DNA from: SZUA-36 sp963749115
Lineage (GTDB): Bacteria > Pseudomonadota > Gammaproteobacteria > Xanthomonadales > SZUA-36
Assembly (NCBI GenBank): GCA_963749115.1
Contig: CAVVLP010000004.1
Coordinates: 186,001-250,000, forward strand
Direction of reading: 5' to 3'
DNA: 64,000 nucleotides
Each line of letters starts with the position of its first letter. Positions within the stretch are counted from its first letter, which is position 1. Shown here piece after piece: positions 1 to 9,668 of the stretch. Below the pieces are notes generated by a model. That model was given only the letters and a program-made list of their open reading frames with translations, made no database searches and was not told where the DNA came from. The position numbers were made by a program, and so were the translations under genes.

Positions 1-2
1 CG

Positions 3-1707
3 GGAAACGCCAGCGTATCGACATCCGGGGCGGAGGAGATCGCAAACTTGAACCGCCAGATTAAAGACAAGGAGTTACAACTTGCCAGGCAGCAACAAGA
101 GGTCCAGTCAATGCGATTTGCGCTGGATCGGCAACAGGTTGAATTTGCCGCACGCCTGGATAACGAGCAAGGTGCACAGGAATCATTCCAGGCCATTTTG
201 GACCAGCAGAATGCAACCATTACCGGACTGGAATCCCAGGTCTCCAAATTGACAAGCGAACTTGACCAGCGCCAGTCTGACCTGCAAGCAGAAAACTACC
301 AGATGGCAGCACTACGGAAAGACCTGGAAGTTGCCAGAAATAACACCGAAGAAGCCGACGAAATTGCAAAACTATCCGCCTTTATCCAGAGACAGCAGGC
401 TGACCTTGAGGAGCGTGCCCACAGCATCAGTTATCTTGAGAAAGAGATAGCCAGTCAGAACCAGCTTATAAAAGCCGAAAAGACAGAGTTTGAAAAACGC
501 GAACGACAATGGCGCGAAAAAGCCGATATCGCTCTTGTTCAGCAACAATCCGTGCAGCAGAAACTACAAGCCAGCGAATCCCAGCTCGCATCGGTGCAGC
601 AACTCATTGTCACGGAACAACTCGGTTATAGCTCAACAGCAAACAGAGCTTCAACAACAGCAAGAACAGATGTCCTCTATCCGCGACAGCATCGACCAGC
701 AATCCCGGACCAAGACCACACAACTTGAAGCCCAACTGGGTGCAGGCTCGATTGAACTGGCCCGTTCACAGGGCGAGAACGCGGCACTTCGAGCAGAAAT
801 CAGTGCCATTAACCGGGAATTGGACAGATTACGTACACTGCAGGTCGGGCTCACCGAGGCCAATAACATCGCAATGCGTGGTGTTTCTACTCCACCCTCG
901 ATGGATATCCCAAACCCGGAAATTCCCAATGTAAAATTTGGCAATTACTATGCACTGATCATCGGCAACAACGATTATCCCAACTTTCCTGATCTCAAGA
1001 CTCCCCGCAGGGACGCAGAAGATCTGGCAAGCGTGCTCAGGGAGCGTTACAACTTTAAAGCCGAAGTTCTGATCAACGCTGATCGCTATACCATTTTGCA
1101 GGCACTCAACAAATATCGGGAAAAACTGAGCAGTAATGATAATTTCCTGCTCTATTACGCAGGCCACGGTGAACTGGACAGGAACAATGACCGCGGCCAC
1201 TGGTTACCTGTTGATGCAGTACCCAATGACCAGACCAACTGGATTTCAAACATCCAGATCACCGATTTTATTAATTCCATGGATGCCAAGCATGTCATGG
1301 TGATTGCAGATTCCTGTTATTCCGGCACCTTGACCCATGATGTAAAAATCCCGCAACTGGCCAGCAAGAGCCTGGCTACCCGTGGTGGTAACGATACTAC
1401 GGCACCACGCAAACCGGACCGTTACTATGAAATATTCACAGCCAAGAAATCACGAACCGCAATGACCTCCGGTGGCACAAAACCGGTTCTTGACGGTGGT
1501 GGCGGTGACCATTCCATATTCGCAAACCACCTGATCAATGCACTGCAAGGTAACCAGGGTGTGCTCGAAGGCTGGATGCTCTATGACCAGGTCAACCAGG
1601 GTGTAAGTGTTTCAGCATCATCATTGAATATTGACCAGAACCCCGAATTCGCCGAGATAAAAAACACCGGTCACGCAGGTGCACCGTTCTTTTTTGTCAG
1701 TACCTGA
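3..1707 (+). CDS. Coiled-coil caspase-like (peptidase C14) protein, 5' partial, frameshifted
   Basis: The frame is open to the window edge, so the true start lies outside. The first ~200 residues seen are rich in Q, E, L and R with heptad character, which predicts a long coiled coil. Near base 620 the reading frame moves from frame 3 to frame 1. The second part carries a caspase-like fold that begins YYALIIGNNDYP. It has the histidine motif YYAGHGE (His codon about 1165) and the cysteine motif IADSCYSG (Cys codon about 1315), the expected catalytic dyad of clan CD peptidases. No signal peptide is visible in the part present. The gene lies 35 bases upstream of a T6SS sheath-like gene on the same strand, so the two may be co-expressed. 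The role is unknown: a protease effector, a defence protein or a scaffold are all possible. The domain call is firm and the function is inference. Confidence 0.8.
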
Positions 1708-1742
1708 TAATTTGAGTTGACTGCCAAGCAGGGGAGTTGCGC

Positions 1743-3270
1743 ATGCCCGGTATCATGGAATTTGAATTTGGCTCAGCAGGCGGCAATAAACCACAGCGTA
1801 AGGAGTCATCACCATTCGTGATGCTGGTGCTGGGTAACTTTGCTGGAAATTCCCGCAGAAACACCCATCCTGATCCCGCTTTGCTGATGCAGGTACCTGT
1901 AAGGCAGGTCGATATTGACAATATTGATCAGCTTTGGAGTGTTTTTGAACCCTCACTTGAACTTGATATTGCTGGTAGTCGTGTGGAATTGCAGCCCCGG
2001 GACCTGGACGATTTCCACCCCGATCAACTGTTTCACCAATTGCCATTGTTCTCTGACCTGCGGCAACTGCGGAAACGCCTGCTGGACCCGGCAACTTCAG
2101 CCGAAGCACTGGCGGAAGTGACCGCCTCAAGCCCGGCACCCGAAACACCTGATCAACCGCACCAGGTTACAGAAGAGGGCATGGAAAGCGGCGACAAGAT
2201 GTTCGAAAGACTACTGGGAGAGCGCCCCGAACAGGCGTCAGCAACCTCTACACCAGCAGTTTCGGCCCAATCCAAACTTGATAGTTTCCTGCACAGAGTG
2301 GTCGGTCCTCATGTGGTTTATGAACTCGACCCGAAAGTCGATACTGCCATAGATGCGGTTGACATGGCCATTGCAGACACCATGCGGAACATACTTCATC
2401 AGCCAGATTTCCAACAACTGGAAGGTGCCTGGCGCTCACTTTATGACCTGGTTCAGGAATCAGAAATCGGCGAAGAATTGCAGCTTAAGGTCTGCAATGT
2501 CAGCAAGGACGAGTTACTGGCCGGGTTACCGGCTTCAGCGGAATCAATGGCTGACTCCGGCCTCTACCAGTTACTGGTCGGCAGGTTCCGGCGCGCAGCC
2601 GATGACGAGGGCTTTTCCGTGTTGCTGTGTAATTACAGCTTCGGTGGTGATGCCAATGATGTTGCTTTACTGGCAACACTGGGAACCCTGGCGGAAGAAC
2701 AGGATGCCGCAGTGATCGCTGCGGCCGAAAGTGAACTGATCGGTGCTTTTGACCTGGCACAACAACCTGCAGCCAATGAATGGTCAAAGGCGGATAATCC
2801 GTTTTGGAATCAACTCAGGGAAAGCCCGGTCGCCGGGCGCATCGGGCTGGTTTTACCCCGCATTCTCGGTCGTCTGCCCTACGGGCGAAATGCCGAGGAA
2901 ATCGACAGCTTTGATTTTGAAGAGCTTTGTCGACAGGGGGTGCACATGAGCATGAAAGCTTCTTGTGGGTCAACCCGACACTGGCATGTGGAAAACTTCT
3001 GGCCCAAAGCTTTACCGAATACGGCTGGAATATGAGCCCGGACAACAACACCGATATCGGCGGCCTGCCCGCTTACAGCTACGAGGAGGATGGTGAGCAG
3101 AAGTTGATGCCCTGTGCAGAATTGTTGCTGCCGGAACGCTCTGCAGAGGCGATTCTCGGGCTGGGCATCATGCCGATTGTCGTTTCCGGAACCGGGATAT
3201 GGCAAGGTTATTGAGGTTTCAGTCGATTTCAAATCCGCTGAAAGCACTGTCTGGGCCGTGGGAAGGTTGA
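1743..3270 (+). CDS. TssB-TssC-like fusion, T6SS sheath-related protein, two frameshifts
   Basis: The N-terminal ~140 residues resemble TssB, including PFVMLVLGNFAGN, a conserved DNIDQLW stretch and LDDFHPDQLF. After a low-complexity linker, the rest resembles TssC: DFQQLEGAWRSLYDLV, GLVLPRILGRLPYG and FDFEE. The frame changes at the G run near 2937 and again near 3188. Joined, the product is about 509 residues and ends with RFQSISNPLKALSGPWEG. In the real TssC of this window (17283-18780) that position is followed by well over 100 more residues, so the fusion lacks the TssC C-terminal part. I chose the ATG at 1743 because GGGGAG precedes it; a TTG at 1737 is possible. Separate complete tssB and tssC genes exist, so this is a paralogue. 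It may be an alternative or regulatory sheath element; that role is inferred. Confidence 0.7.
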
Positions 3271-3411
3271 AAGCTCTTCCGGAGCAGGTTTTATCATCTC
3301 AAATCATTGACAAGAGTTTTCGGAGTGCAGGGCATTTCCCTGTTACTGTGCAATCTTGCAATTTTAAGGTGTAGATATGACGATCAAGTAGTGTGTATTG
3401 TTTTTATTTTG
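3271..3411. other. Convergent intergenic gap with weak terminator-like hairpin
   Basis: The TssB-TssC-like gene and the PAAR-like gene run towards each other here. On the plus strand, a short hairpin (GCTC-TTCCG-GAGC, about 3272-3284) is followed closely by TTTTAT, which could act as a weak rho-independent terminator. Nothing else in the gap looks coding. Confidence 0.3.
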
Positions 3412-4589
3412 CTACCTATCGTTTCCCCCATTAGGTTCGCTGGAATTAGTTGGTTCAGAATAACCGCCACTATCCGGTTCATCCTCTGAAGATGAATCTG
3501 CGTCCGGCTCGCATACTCCTCCACTGGAATCTGGGTCACTATCTGGCATTCCCCCGTCAGGTTCGCTGGAATCAGTTGGTTCAGAATAACCGCCACTATC
3601 CGGTTCACCCCCTGAAGGTGTTCCTGCATCAGGCTCGCTGCCACCAGCATCCATGCCTGCATCCGACCCTCCTGAAGGACCAGGTGATACTGGTGGTGTG
3701 GGCTGCTCTATACCCGTGCTCACCTTCCTCTGATCCCCAGGAATCACCTACCTCATTCGCTAGCAGTCCACCGCCCCAGCCAGCCAGCGGCGCAAGTAGT
3801 AACGCTCCAAATGCTCCAACTGTCGCATAAGCCCCTTCAGCAAAAACAAATCCGCCAAGCGTGACACCAAGAACACCCTCTACTATCTTAACTCCGTCAG
3901 GCAGTGCATTAATCACATTGACACTTTGACTCGTGAGAATAAAGCTACTGGCAAGTCCTCCGAATAACACGTCATCCAACTTTGTGTTTTTAAAAAGATT
4001 CCCACCAAACTTTGAAAGAATGGCCGCCGATAATGCATCAGCCGCCACCCCAATACTACCCGCAAGAAAATCCCCAAAACAAAACCCCACCCAGCGTGTA
4101 CTGAAATCCTGAAAGCAAACACTACTCGGAAAACAGAAACCCACTCCTCCCACATCATGGCACTGTTGTGTGGGAATGCAGTAGGCCGGAAAAGAAACAG
4201 CGACTGGGCCACTACCGCTTCCGGCAAGCGCCCCTCCGTCAATTGCTTCTTTTACGGCAAAACTAGGAAGGAAGTACTTGGTTGTGGAACCAAGAGCCAA
4301 TATCGGTAGCGATGTTGTAACATAATGTGGAAACACAGGGTATGCACTGCCCCATCCCCGATAATATCCCCATAGAATATCACCTTTGCCTTCCGTTTGG
4401 ACGGAGGTCAACGACCATTTTCCGGTAAGAAGAGCTCCCCCAAGGTGCTAATATAATTACTCCGTAGGCATCCTTCAGTATCGGTACTGGAGCAGGAGCA
4501 GGAGGCACTGCGCCAGGAAGTTTCATGTGATTATCCAGGCCAACACCGCCATAAGGCGTGTATTTTGAGATACGCATACTATTGGCCAA
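3412..4589 (-). CDS. PAAR-like/DUF4150-type T6SS spike-associated protein with acidic repeat tail, frameshifted
   Basis: From the ATG at 4589 the product starts MANSMRISKYTPYGG and continues with VPPAPAPVPI, a cysteine-containing glycine-rich middle (CIPTQQCHDVGG, GFCFPSSVCF) and several hydrophobic stretches. This layout recalls the PAAR-like proteins that accompany DUF2169 and VgrG genes. The frame breaks at a 5-base G run on the coding strand near 4439; removing one G restores APWGALLTGKW. It breaks again near 3740. The C-terminal ~110 residues are low complexity (E, P, D, S, G) with a repeat of 126 bp (42 residues). The start overlaps the DUF2169 gene by 67 bases. Its probable job is to cap or load the VgrG spike, or to be a membrane-active effector itself. 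The family assignment rests on composition and context only. Confidence 0.5.
3425..3650 (-). repeat. Two in-frame 126-bp direct repeats in the acidic tail
   Basis: The segment starting about 3425 recurs about 3551 with few differences; the first ~65 bases of each unit are almost identical. The unit encodes 42 residues such as EPDSGGYSEPT and SSEPDGG. The period is a multiple of three, so the repeat keeps the frame, as expected for an expanding disordered tail. Confidence 0.8.
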
Positions 4590-5872
4590 CCTTTTTTGTT
4601 TCGGTCTTGATAGCGGATATGAGCTCTCTCTCCATTACCTGGAAAAAATGTTTTTGGCAACTTAACTTTCGCAGCCCAGACCTGATTCAAAACCCGTGCT
4701 CGCACATCAATCAGCACCAATTGCAAACGCCCTGGCACAGCATCAAAATGAATATCACCTGCATTCAGAGTAAATATAGGAACTTCTGCTGGAAGCTTGA
4801 AATACAGCTTAGGAACAGCGGAGTCCATTCCAGTCAAAACAATATCCTCATCGCCGCGAAGAAACGGTGCCCACAACCCCAGAGACGCACAACGACTTGC
4901 TCCATTATGAATCAGACCTGGTGCTTTTTCGGGACTCACTGCAAAGAGGTTTCCCCTAAAGAAATCCTTAGGTACCAATCCCCTGTTCACCTCCTCAGCA
5001 AGGCTTAAATCACCATTAGCTACCGGAGGCATTCCAAGCATCGCTGAACGAGGGAAAGAAAACGGGTCAAAATAATCGAAACCGACTGGTATTGGCTGCT
5101 TTGGCCAGTCAAGTGGATTTCCGACAACGAGGCGATCGGGTGTAAGTCGATCATCAGGTCGTTCGATATTTGGCAATTCTCTACCCATGATAAGCTCACG
5201 ACGGTCTTCTAAAACATAACCTTTACCAAACCGGTTTCGTGGATACATTATTGGGTGATTCGTTGCGAACAAAGCTTCAACTGATGGCGTTGCCCTTCGT
5301 ATCTGCTCTGACGTCATCGAACGCCTAGCTTCCTCCAGCAACTTAATTTCAAAAAGACGATCTCGCCCCCCATATGCGTATTCATAACGAAGGGGGATTT
5401 CTTCAAATTTCTCAGGTGGTGTGAAAACAATATGTCCATTATGGTAATCACAATAACGAGTGCCGATAACATCTGCCTTATGTCGGTGCTTACCAATCAT
5501 AGCCTCAACGGTCATTTTCGCCATCGGTGTTGGTGGGCAAGCGCTACCTTGAATAACAACATCGGTACCAGTTTTCAGACCTATCACTTCTGGCAAAGAC
5601 TGGACTGAGGGTGTCACGTCAGGAGCTATCTCTGGATAATCATTTCCTACTTCATCCAGCGGGATTTGATCCTCCAATTGCCAGCAAGGCCGATTGTGCG
5701 CAAACCCATAGCTGCGTTTATAAATGATTGCCAGTTCTGGGGTCGTTGTCTCCACCACCGTGGTTGCCCGAAGTGATCCAGGTGGGATTGGTTGAAGATG
5801 TATTGGAATATCCGGTGGAGATAACGAATCTACCGGAACAGGTTGAGGTATATTTCGATAATCATCTGACAT
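4523..5872 (-). CDS. DUF2169 domain protein (T6SS adaptor-type), copy 1
   Basis: This is an intact 449-residue ORF starting MSDDYRNIPQPVP. Features of DUF2169 are seen early: LAIIYKRSYGF, TDVVIQGSACPPTP, and the KADVIGTRYCDY segment that matches the family's V-x-GDR-x-W region. Later come the YEYAYGGRDR and NRFGKGYVL segments typical of the family. DUF2169 proteins occur beside VgrG and PAAR-like genes and are proposed adaptors that load effectors onto the spike. No signal peptide is seen, so it is probably cytoplasmic. It lies 29 bases after the second DUF2169 gene in the same leftward operon and overlaps the PAAR-like gene downstream. The last ~20 codons may be out of frame if a homopolymer error lies there, but no evidence forces that. 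Confidence 0.8.
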   Translation of the reverse strand: MSDDYRNIPQPVPVDSLSPPDIPIHLQPIPPGSLRATTVVETTTPELAIIYKRSYGFAHNRPCWQLEDQIPLDEVGNDYPEIAPDVTPSVQSLPEVIGLKTGTDVVIQGSACPPTPMAKMTVEAMIGKHRHKADVIGTRYCDYHNGHIVFTPPEKFEEIPLRYEYAYGGRDRLFEIKLLEEARRSMTSEQIRRATPSVEALFATNHPIMYPRNRFGKGYVLEDRRELIMGRELPNIERPDDRLTPDRLVVGNPLDWPKQPIPVGFDYFDPFSFPRSAMLGMPPVANGDLSLAEEVNRGLVPKDFFRGNLFAVSPEKAPGLIHNGASRCASLGLWAPFLRGDEDIVLTGMDSAVPKLYFKLPAEVPIFTLNAGDIHFDAVPGRLQLVLIDVRARVLNQVWAAKVKLPKTFFPGNGERAHIRYQDRNKKGWPIVCVSQNTRLMAVLAWIIT

Positions 5873-5901
5873 AGGCTTGTCTGCCTTTCTTCACAGTATG
5901 C

Positions 5902-6878
5902 TCATTGACTATTATCATTAGCCCATTTCAACGTCACTCGACGTTGTTCCATCTGACGAAAAAGATAACGAAAAAGGCTTAGGTACGTAACCACAAGAAT
6001 TTTTTCCTGTACCAGGACTACAATTGTTGAGATCACAGATGGAAACATGCTGCGCAGTTCCCCTACTTCTACATAAGCCGAAGGTCCATGTAACGGTGGC
6101 ATAGGAATTACCATATCTCCTTCTATATCAAAACCTTGCAATTTTATTGAGTCCCCAAGTTCATCAGGCCTTACGACAAGCTGTGGTACCGCTTGATTAA
6201 ACCCCCCTTTCATCATGCGAAATGCTAACTCTTCTGGTTCTGGAGCAGGGTCAAGTGCTGCTAGATCCTCTAACCAGCCAACGGGCTTAAAAAGACAAGC
6301 TGGCATTGGGCAATCTTGCCAAGTCTTGATCAACGCAGTAGGTACTTCGAGATTCGGGAGAACATTACCTTCTGCCTGATCTTCAAGTAGATAAAACCCA
6401 CGACCATCTGGATTGATATGATGAGGCATTCCCACCCCATCCAGCACAGTTTTGCCACCAAACACCCGGTCGTTAGTCAATGGCATCTCAATAAAAGGCT
6501 CGGGCTCCGAAGGCACGAGGCCATGCCCGATTTACGCCAGATACGATCCCCAAAAACCACAATTTGGTAGTCAACTTTACCACACTGTATACGAATGGGC
6601 TGACGACGAACTTCACTTCCACCCTTAGCAATAGCGTTTCCGAATATTAGGATGTCTACCCCAGCCCTACGCGGCTCAAGATCTGTTTGTAACATCACAT
6701 CACGAAAAAGATACGGACGATTAAATACAGGCCAGGCCTGGCCTGTCTCAACTGCTGTGAGGCGCCCTGTATTGAACGATGTTGTCACCTTGGAAGCCAC
6801 AATTCCTACCATTTCCCGGTCACCTGTTGAACCAGCAAGGAACTCAGCTGGATATCTGGTTTTGTTGCTAAAGTCCAT
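5902..6878 (-). CDS. DUF2169 domain protein, copy 2, frameshifted
   Basis: The N-terminal part (MDFSNKTRYPAEFLAG) carries GIVASKVTTSF, then the DUF2169 hallmark YQIVVFGDRIWRK. Just after this the frame changes near 6515. The second part continues EPFIEMPLTNDRVFGGK and HHINPDGRGFY, the usual DUF2169 sequel. Joined length is about 325 residues. The two DUF2169 copies are not close duplicates: they differ in length and in most of their sequence. Copy 2 directly follows the small unknown gene with 2 bases between them. A pair of DUF2169 proteins may serve two cargoes, or may form a heteromeric adaptor; both are inference. Confidence 0.75.
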
Positions 6879-6880
6879 TG

Positions 6881-7213
6881 CTATGCTGTGTACTCTTTTT
6901 GACCCGCATAGGGTATGGCCAATAACTTACGATGAGTAAGAATGACAGCCTTTTCTGTTAGTTTTTGTGAGCGGTTTAGGAAATCATCTTTATCGTTGAT
7001 ATCCTGATTATTCGGATATCTTACAAATTCACTTAGAGGTCCACTAAAGAAATCTTTTTTCATGTCTTGTAAAATCAGTTTCTCTTGCTCTCTGATAAAG
7101 TTCTCACCTAACTTTGCGCCTGAGAGTGATCGCTCCAAGTGATCTTCTCTCAACTGGCCTAGCCGCTTTTCCAAGAACATTACCGCTAATAAATCACGCA
7201 TATTTGTTAGCAT
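6881..7213 (-). CDS. Small protein of unknown function in the VgrG module
   Basis: About 110 residues from the ATG at 7213, which has GGGAG seven bases upstream; an upstream TTG at 7231 overlaps the stop of the preceding gene and is less likely. The product (MLTNMRDLLAVMFLEKRL) is mainly charged helix with many K, E, R and L residues, and has no signal peptide or membrane segment. I do not recognise a family. Its position between the DUF3540-like gene and a DUF2169 gene suggests an accessory role in spike assembly or effector loading. Confidence 0.65.
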   Translation of the reverse strand: MLTNMRDLLAVMFLEKRLGQLREDHLERSLSGAKLGENFIREQEKLILQDMKKDFFSGPLSEFVRYPNNQDINDKDDFLNRSQKLTEKAVILTHRKLLAIPYAGQKEYTA

Positions 7214-7227
7214 ATTTACTCCCTGAT

Positions 7228-7623
7228 TCAACAGTTCATCTTTATTCGCTCTCCCTTCATCGTAACATCATCGTTCGCATGAATATCGACATTACCCATT
7301 TTCGCAGAAATAGTCTGAATCGCCGCCGTTGATTCCATTGCACCAGCAGCTGTCATCTGCATATCAGTACCACTTGATAAATTAATTTTCTTCTGTCCAA
7401 TGATTGAGACTGTTTCAGCATCAAAAGTCAGTGACCCACTACATTGCAGAATCAAACCAGCTCCTTCGAATTTCAACACTGGACCTTCTTCAGTGATAAC
7501 CAGAGATCCAGGCGAATATCATTTCCTGGACTGAGGAGCCTTATTAAATCACTAGCCTCACCTCTCTCGACAGGTAAGCTTCTGTTCACCGATAAGTTCA
7601 ATCTTTTGTATGTCATTTTTCAT
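7228..7623 (-). CDS. DUF3540-like VgrG-associated protein, frameshifted
   Basis: A start ATG at 7623 lies 22 bases after the vgrG stop. It reads MKNDIQKIELIGEQ, then a stop. Shifting frame near 7561 gives ASDLIRLLSPGNDIRLDL, and shifting back near 7505 gives VITEEGPVLKFEGAG and a beta-rich repeat with FDAETVSIIG and NVDIHANDDVTMKGERIKM. The sequence LLxPxxGD followed by a repetitive beta segment is the DUF3540 pattern, a family tied to VgrG/DUF2169 clusters. Joined length is about 130 residues, shorter than the usual ~200. It could be a real short relative or a decayed copy. Confidence 0.5.
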
Positions 7624-7644
7624 TGATTCGATCTCGTATGATTT

Positions 7645-9631
7645 TTAGGCATTATGTTTAATAATTGCACCCTTTTGCTCAATAATCCCGCCAGATGAAA
7701 TTTCTATACCACCTCCGGTATTTGTTACAGTCGACCCGCCCCCAGATAGTATCGCTGTTGGTGCTTCAACTTTGGACTCACCCGGACTGCTCATAACCGC
7801 ATTTCCATCGAGTGTCACACTCGCACCACCGCCAGCACTGATTGTTATCTTACCGGGTTCCATTGTTATCGAGCTTCCTCCACAAGTAAGTGCAATCTTG
7901 CTTGGAGCTTGCATGCTGATCTCATTGGTCGTATCAAGCTTGTAGTTGCCTGTTACGTCGACAATACGATCCCCAGCCTGTACTGTTAAACTAGTATTGC
8001 CCTTAACCGTTACTGACCTCGTACCTGCCTGGACAGTAATTTTGTCATTGCCTCTCTCAACAGTTGCCGTTCTATCATTTTCGGTTATGGCTGTATGATC
8101 CTTTTCAGCATGGATATAGAGTTCCTCTGAACCCTTCTTGTCCTCCATACGAATTTCATTAAAATTACCCGACGTACCGTCCTTACTGCTGCGGGATTTA
8201 ATACCACTTTGAGTTTTATTCGCTGGCAAGTCATATGGCGGCATGCAATCGGCGTTATAAACACGGCCCGTAATGATTGGTTTATCAGGATCCCCTTCCA
8301 TAAAGCTGACAATCACTTCCTGGCCGATGCGGGGTATGTGCATACCGCCCCATTTCGCTCCAGCCCATAGCTGCGAAACCCGAATCCAGCAGGAACTGTT
8401 TTCATTTCGCTCCCCATACCGGTCCCAATGAAACTGCACCTTTACCCGGCCAAATTCATCGGTGTAAATTTCGTCGTTGTCGCGACCGACCACGATGGCG
8501 GTCTGCGGCCCCTGTACGATGGGTTTGGGTGTGGACCGCACCTGTCTGTATGAAACTGCAGAATCCATGACCTCAATCTGGCACCGATACAGTTCGTCGG
8601 CATTTCCGCCTCCGTCTGAAATGTAAGAGGTATCGTTAATCTGGTGGGACACGGAGAGCACCAGGTACTCCTTATTCTGGTCTTCCCTGGGATACTCCAT
8701 CAGCGTAAACAGACATCCCGCTGATAATCCCCGGCATGGCCCGCCACCGCTTACCCTTTCATGCTGGCTTCTCAGCTCCTGCAGCCTGATTTCCACATAG
8801 CTTTCACCATCGGAGCGTTCGGTATATTCACCGGGATAATCAAAAATTTCCGGTTGCTCAATCGGGAATGCATGGTCACCTGGCTGCATCAGTATGGAAA
8901 GTAAATCCCCTCCCGGATTCTTGAAATCAAAATCCTTGATGGCGTATGATTCCGGCTGAATCGATTGCGTTACCGCCCAGTACTGTAAATGATCACTCAA
9001 TTCCTGCCGAAGCCTGACCGGACGGTGAATAATAGGGTATGGTTTCGAATTGAGGGAAAGGGGTATGCGTGCTCACTTCATCGGTGAGAATAAGCATGTG
9101 TTTGTCTTCAAAATGTTCGAAGTAGTAGTAGATACCTTCCTGTTCCATCAGGCGGGAGATAAAATTGAAATCTGTTTCACGATACTGGACACAATATTCC
9201 CACTCCCTGTAAGTACCCCTCAGACGATATTCAACATCTGACATTCCATGTTCTTGAAATATGTCCTTGATAATATCCGGTACTTTTTTCTCCTGAAATA
9301 TCCTGCAGTCCGAAGTGCGTGTCAGAAACCAAAACCATGGCCGGAGTGTTGCCTGGTAGCGGGCATACCGGTCTGTTTGCCCCAAATATCGAAATTCGGT
9401 GATATAACCATTGAAATAACGCTTATCCACTGGAAGGTCGAGCGCAACCGTTACCTGTTGTCCAACCACCTGGTCAAAATGTAGCTCAAAATCATGGCTT
9501 AGCAGTTCAAGGTTGTAATTAAACAGCCTTCCAATTGCTTCATCACCCGACATGGACTGAACAACCAGGTTGCCACCAAACGGTGAAATAAACTGGACCG
9601 GATGGTCTGTATCATCAAAGATTTCTGACAT
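7645..9631 (-). CDS. vgrG: VgrG (TssI) T6SS spike protein, frameshifted
   Basis: The N-terminal part has the gp27-like region (ETDFNFISRLMEQEGIYYYF) and the C-terminal part has the gp5-like OB fold with DEFGRVKVQFHWDR and SCWIRVSQLWAGAKWGG. A long beta-helical needle follows with many TV, T-x-V and GG repeats, ending KGAIIKHNA. The frame breaks near 9010; removing one G restores SGQLRQELSDHLQYW. Joined length is about 660 residues, normal for a VgrG without a large effector extension. It is the trimeric spike at the tip of the Hcp tube and follows clpV in the same leftward operon. The next genes (DUF3540-like, DUF2169 pair, PAAR-like) are a typical VgrG cargo module. Confidence 0.93.
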
Positions 9632-9668
9632 TTTTTACACCCGCTATATTTACAAAGCTCCCTGGTTT

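Noticed and set aside
3271..3489. Continuation of the TssC-like part beyond 3270
   Set aside because: I read all three frames and none gives recognisable TssC sequence after the stop at 3268-3270.
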